Shown piece after piece: positions 63,906-64,000 of a stretch of DNA of 64,000 nucleotides. Positions within the stretch are counted from its first letter, which is position 1. The number at the start of each line of letters is the position of its first letter. Origin of the DNA: Ariolimax columbianus (lineage: Eukaryota > Mollusca > Gastropoda > Stylommatophora > Arionidae). The position numbers were made by a program, and so were the translations under genes. The notes beneath the pieces are model-generated. The model was not told the origin of the DNA, made no database searches, and saw only the letters and a program-made list of their open reading frames with translations. The stretch lies in contig JAVGWX010000002.1 of assembly GCA_036924085.1 (NCBI GenBank), positions 50,246,172 to 50,310,171 of the forward strand, read 5' to 3'.

Positions 63906-64000
63906 ATAGGGCACATGCCCATACGTGTGGTGTCTACAGCCACATAATGAAATACAGGTGTCATTTCAACACATTGCTGCACGAACCAGTCTGCCAGTGT

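Overview
The window is animal nuclear DNA, most likely from a gastropod mollusc. Four things point there: genes broken by introns, dense non-LTR retrotransposons and tRNA-derived SINEs, long minisatellites, and a single-exon rhodopsin-type receptor ending in the NSSxNFxxY form of helix 7, as in the candidate chemosensory receptors described from sea hares. A sacoglossan or related sea slug is my inference. Nothing bacterial is present, and most of the open frames are relics of mobile DNA.

Two host genes can be supported. (1) A seven-helix receptor on the + strand, 24798-25874, in one intact coding exon. (2) The 3' part of a dual-oxidase maturation factor gene (DUOXA/NIP family) on the - strand. 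I assembled it from six exons at 61993-61901, 58104-57951, 55851-55637, 52763-52644, 45380-45208 and 41441-41142. Splice sites and codon phases agree at every junction and give 350 residues in one frame. The N-terminal exons lie beyond the right edge. The gene therefore covers at least the last 22.9 kb of the window, and its introns hold most of the minisatellites.

Layout: 1-7.8 kb, a broken RNase H LINE (-) and a long endonuclease/RT LINE (+) with a palindromic insertion. 8.3-10.1 kb, a hAT transposon relic. 11-13 kb, LINE tails and short tandem repeats. 13.6-16.2 kb, a young LINE nested in a repeat with target-site duplications. 16.6-24 kb, SINEs, a 103-bp satellite made from LINE coding sequence, and a LINE relic. 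24.8-25.9 kb, the receptor. 26-31 kb, LINE 3' ends, repeats A and B, and a 97-bp satellite. 32.5-35.2 kb, a broken short-repeat array, a mariner relic and a 31-bp minisatellite. 36-40 kb, LINE fragments. 41.1-64 kb, the DUOXA gene with a CR1 relic, a Jockey-like LINE, SINEs and arrays of 34-, 45-, 25-, 70-, 41- and 22-bp units.

Three medium repeats recur throughout. Rep-A (about 330 bp) is prone to tandem amplification at its 3' end. Rep-B (about 300 bp) has an AGTTTCTACTGGCGG head. Rep-C (about 330 bp) ends in GAACGAACGAAGAAG. I named them here; I could not search databases. Coordinates of repeats without duplicated target sites are approximate.
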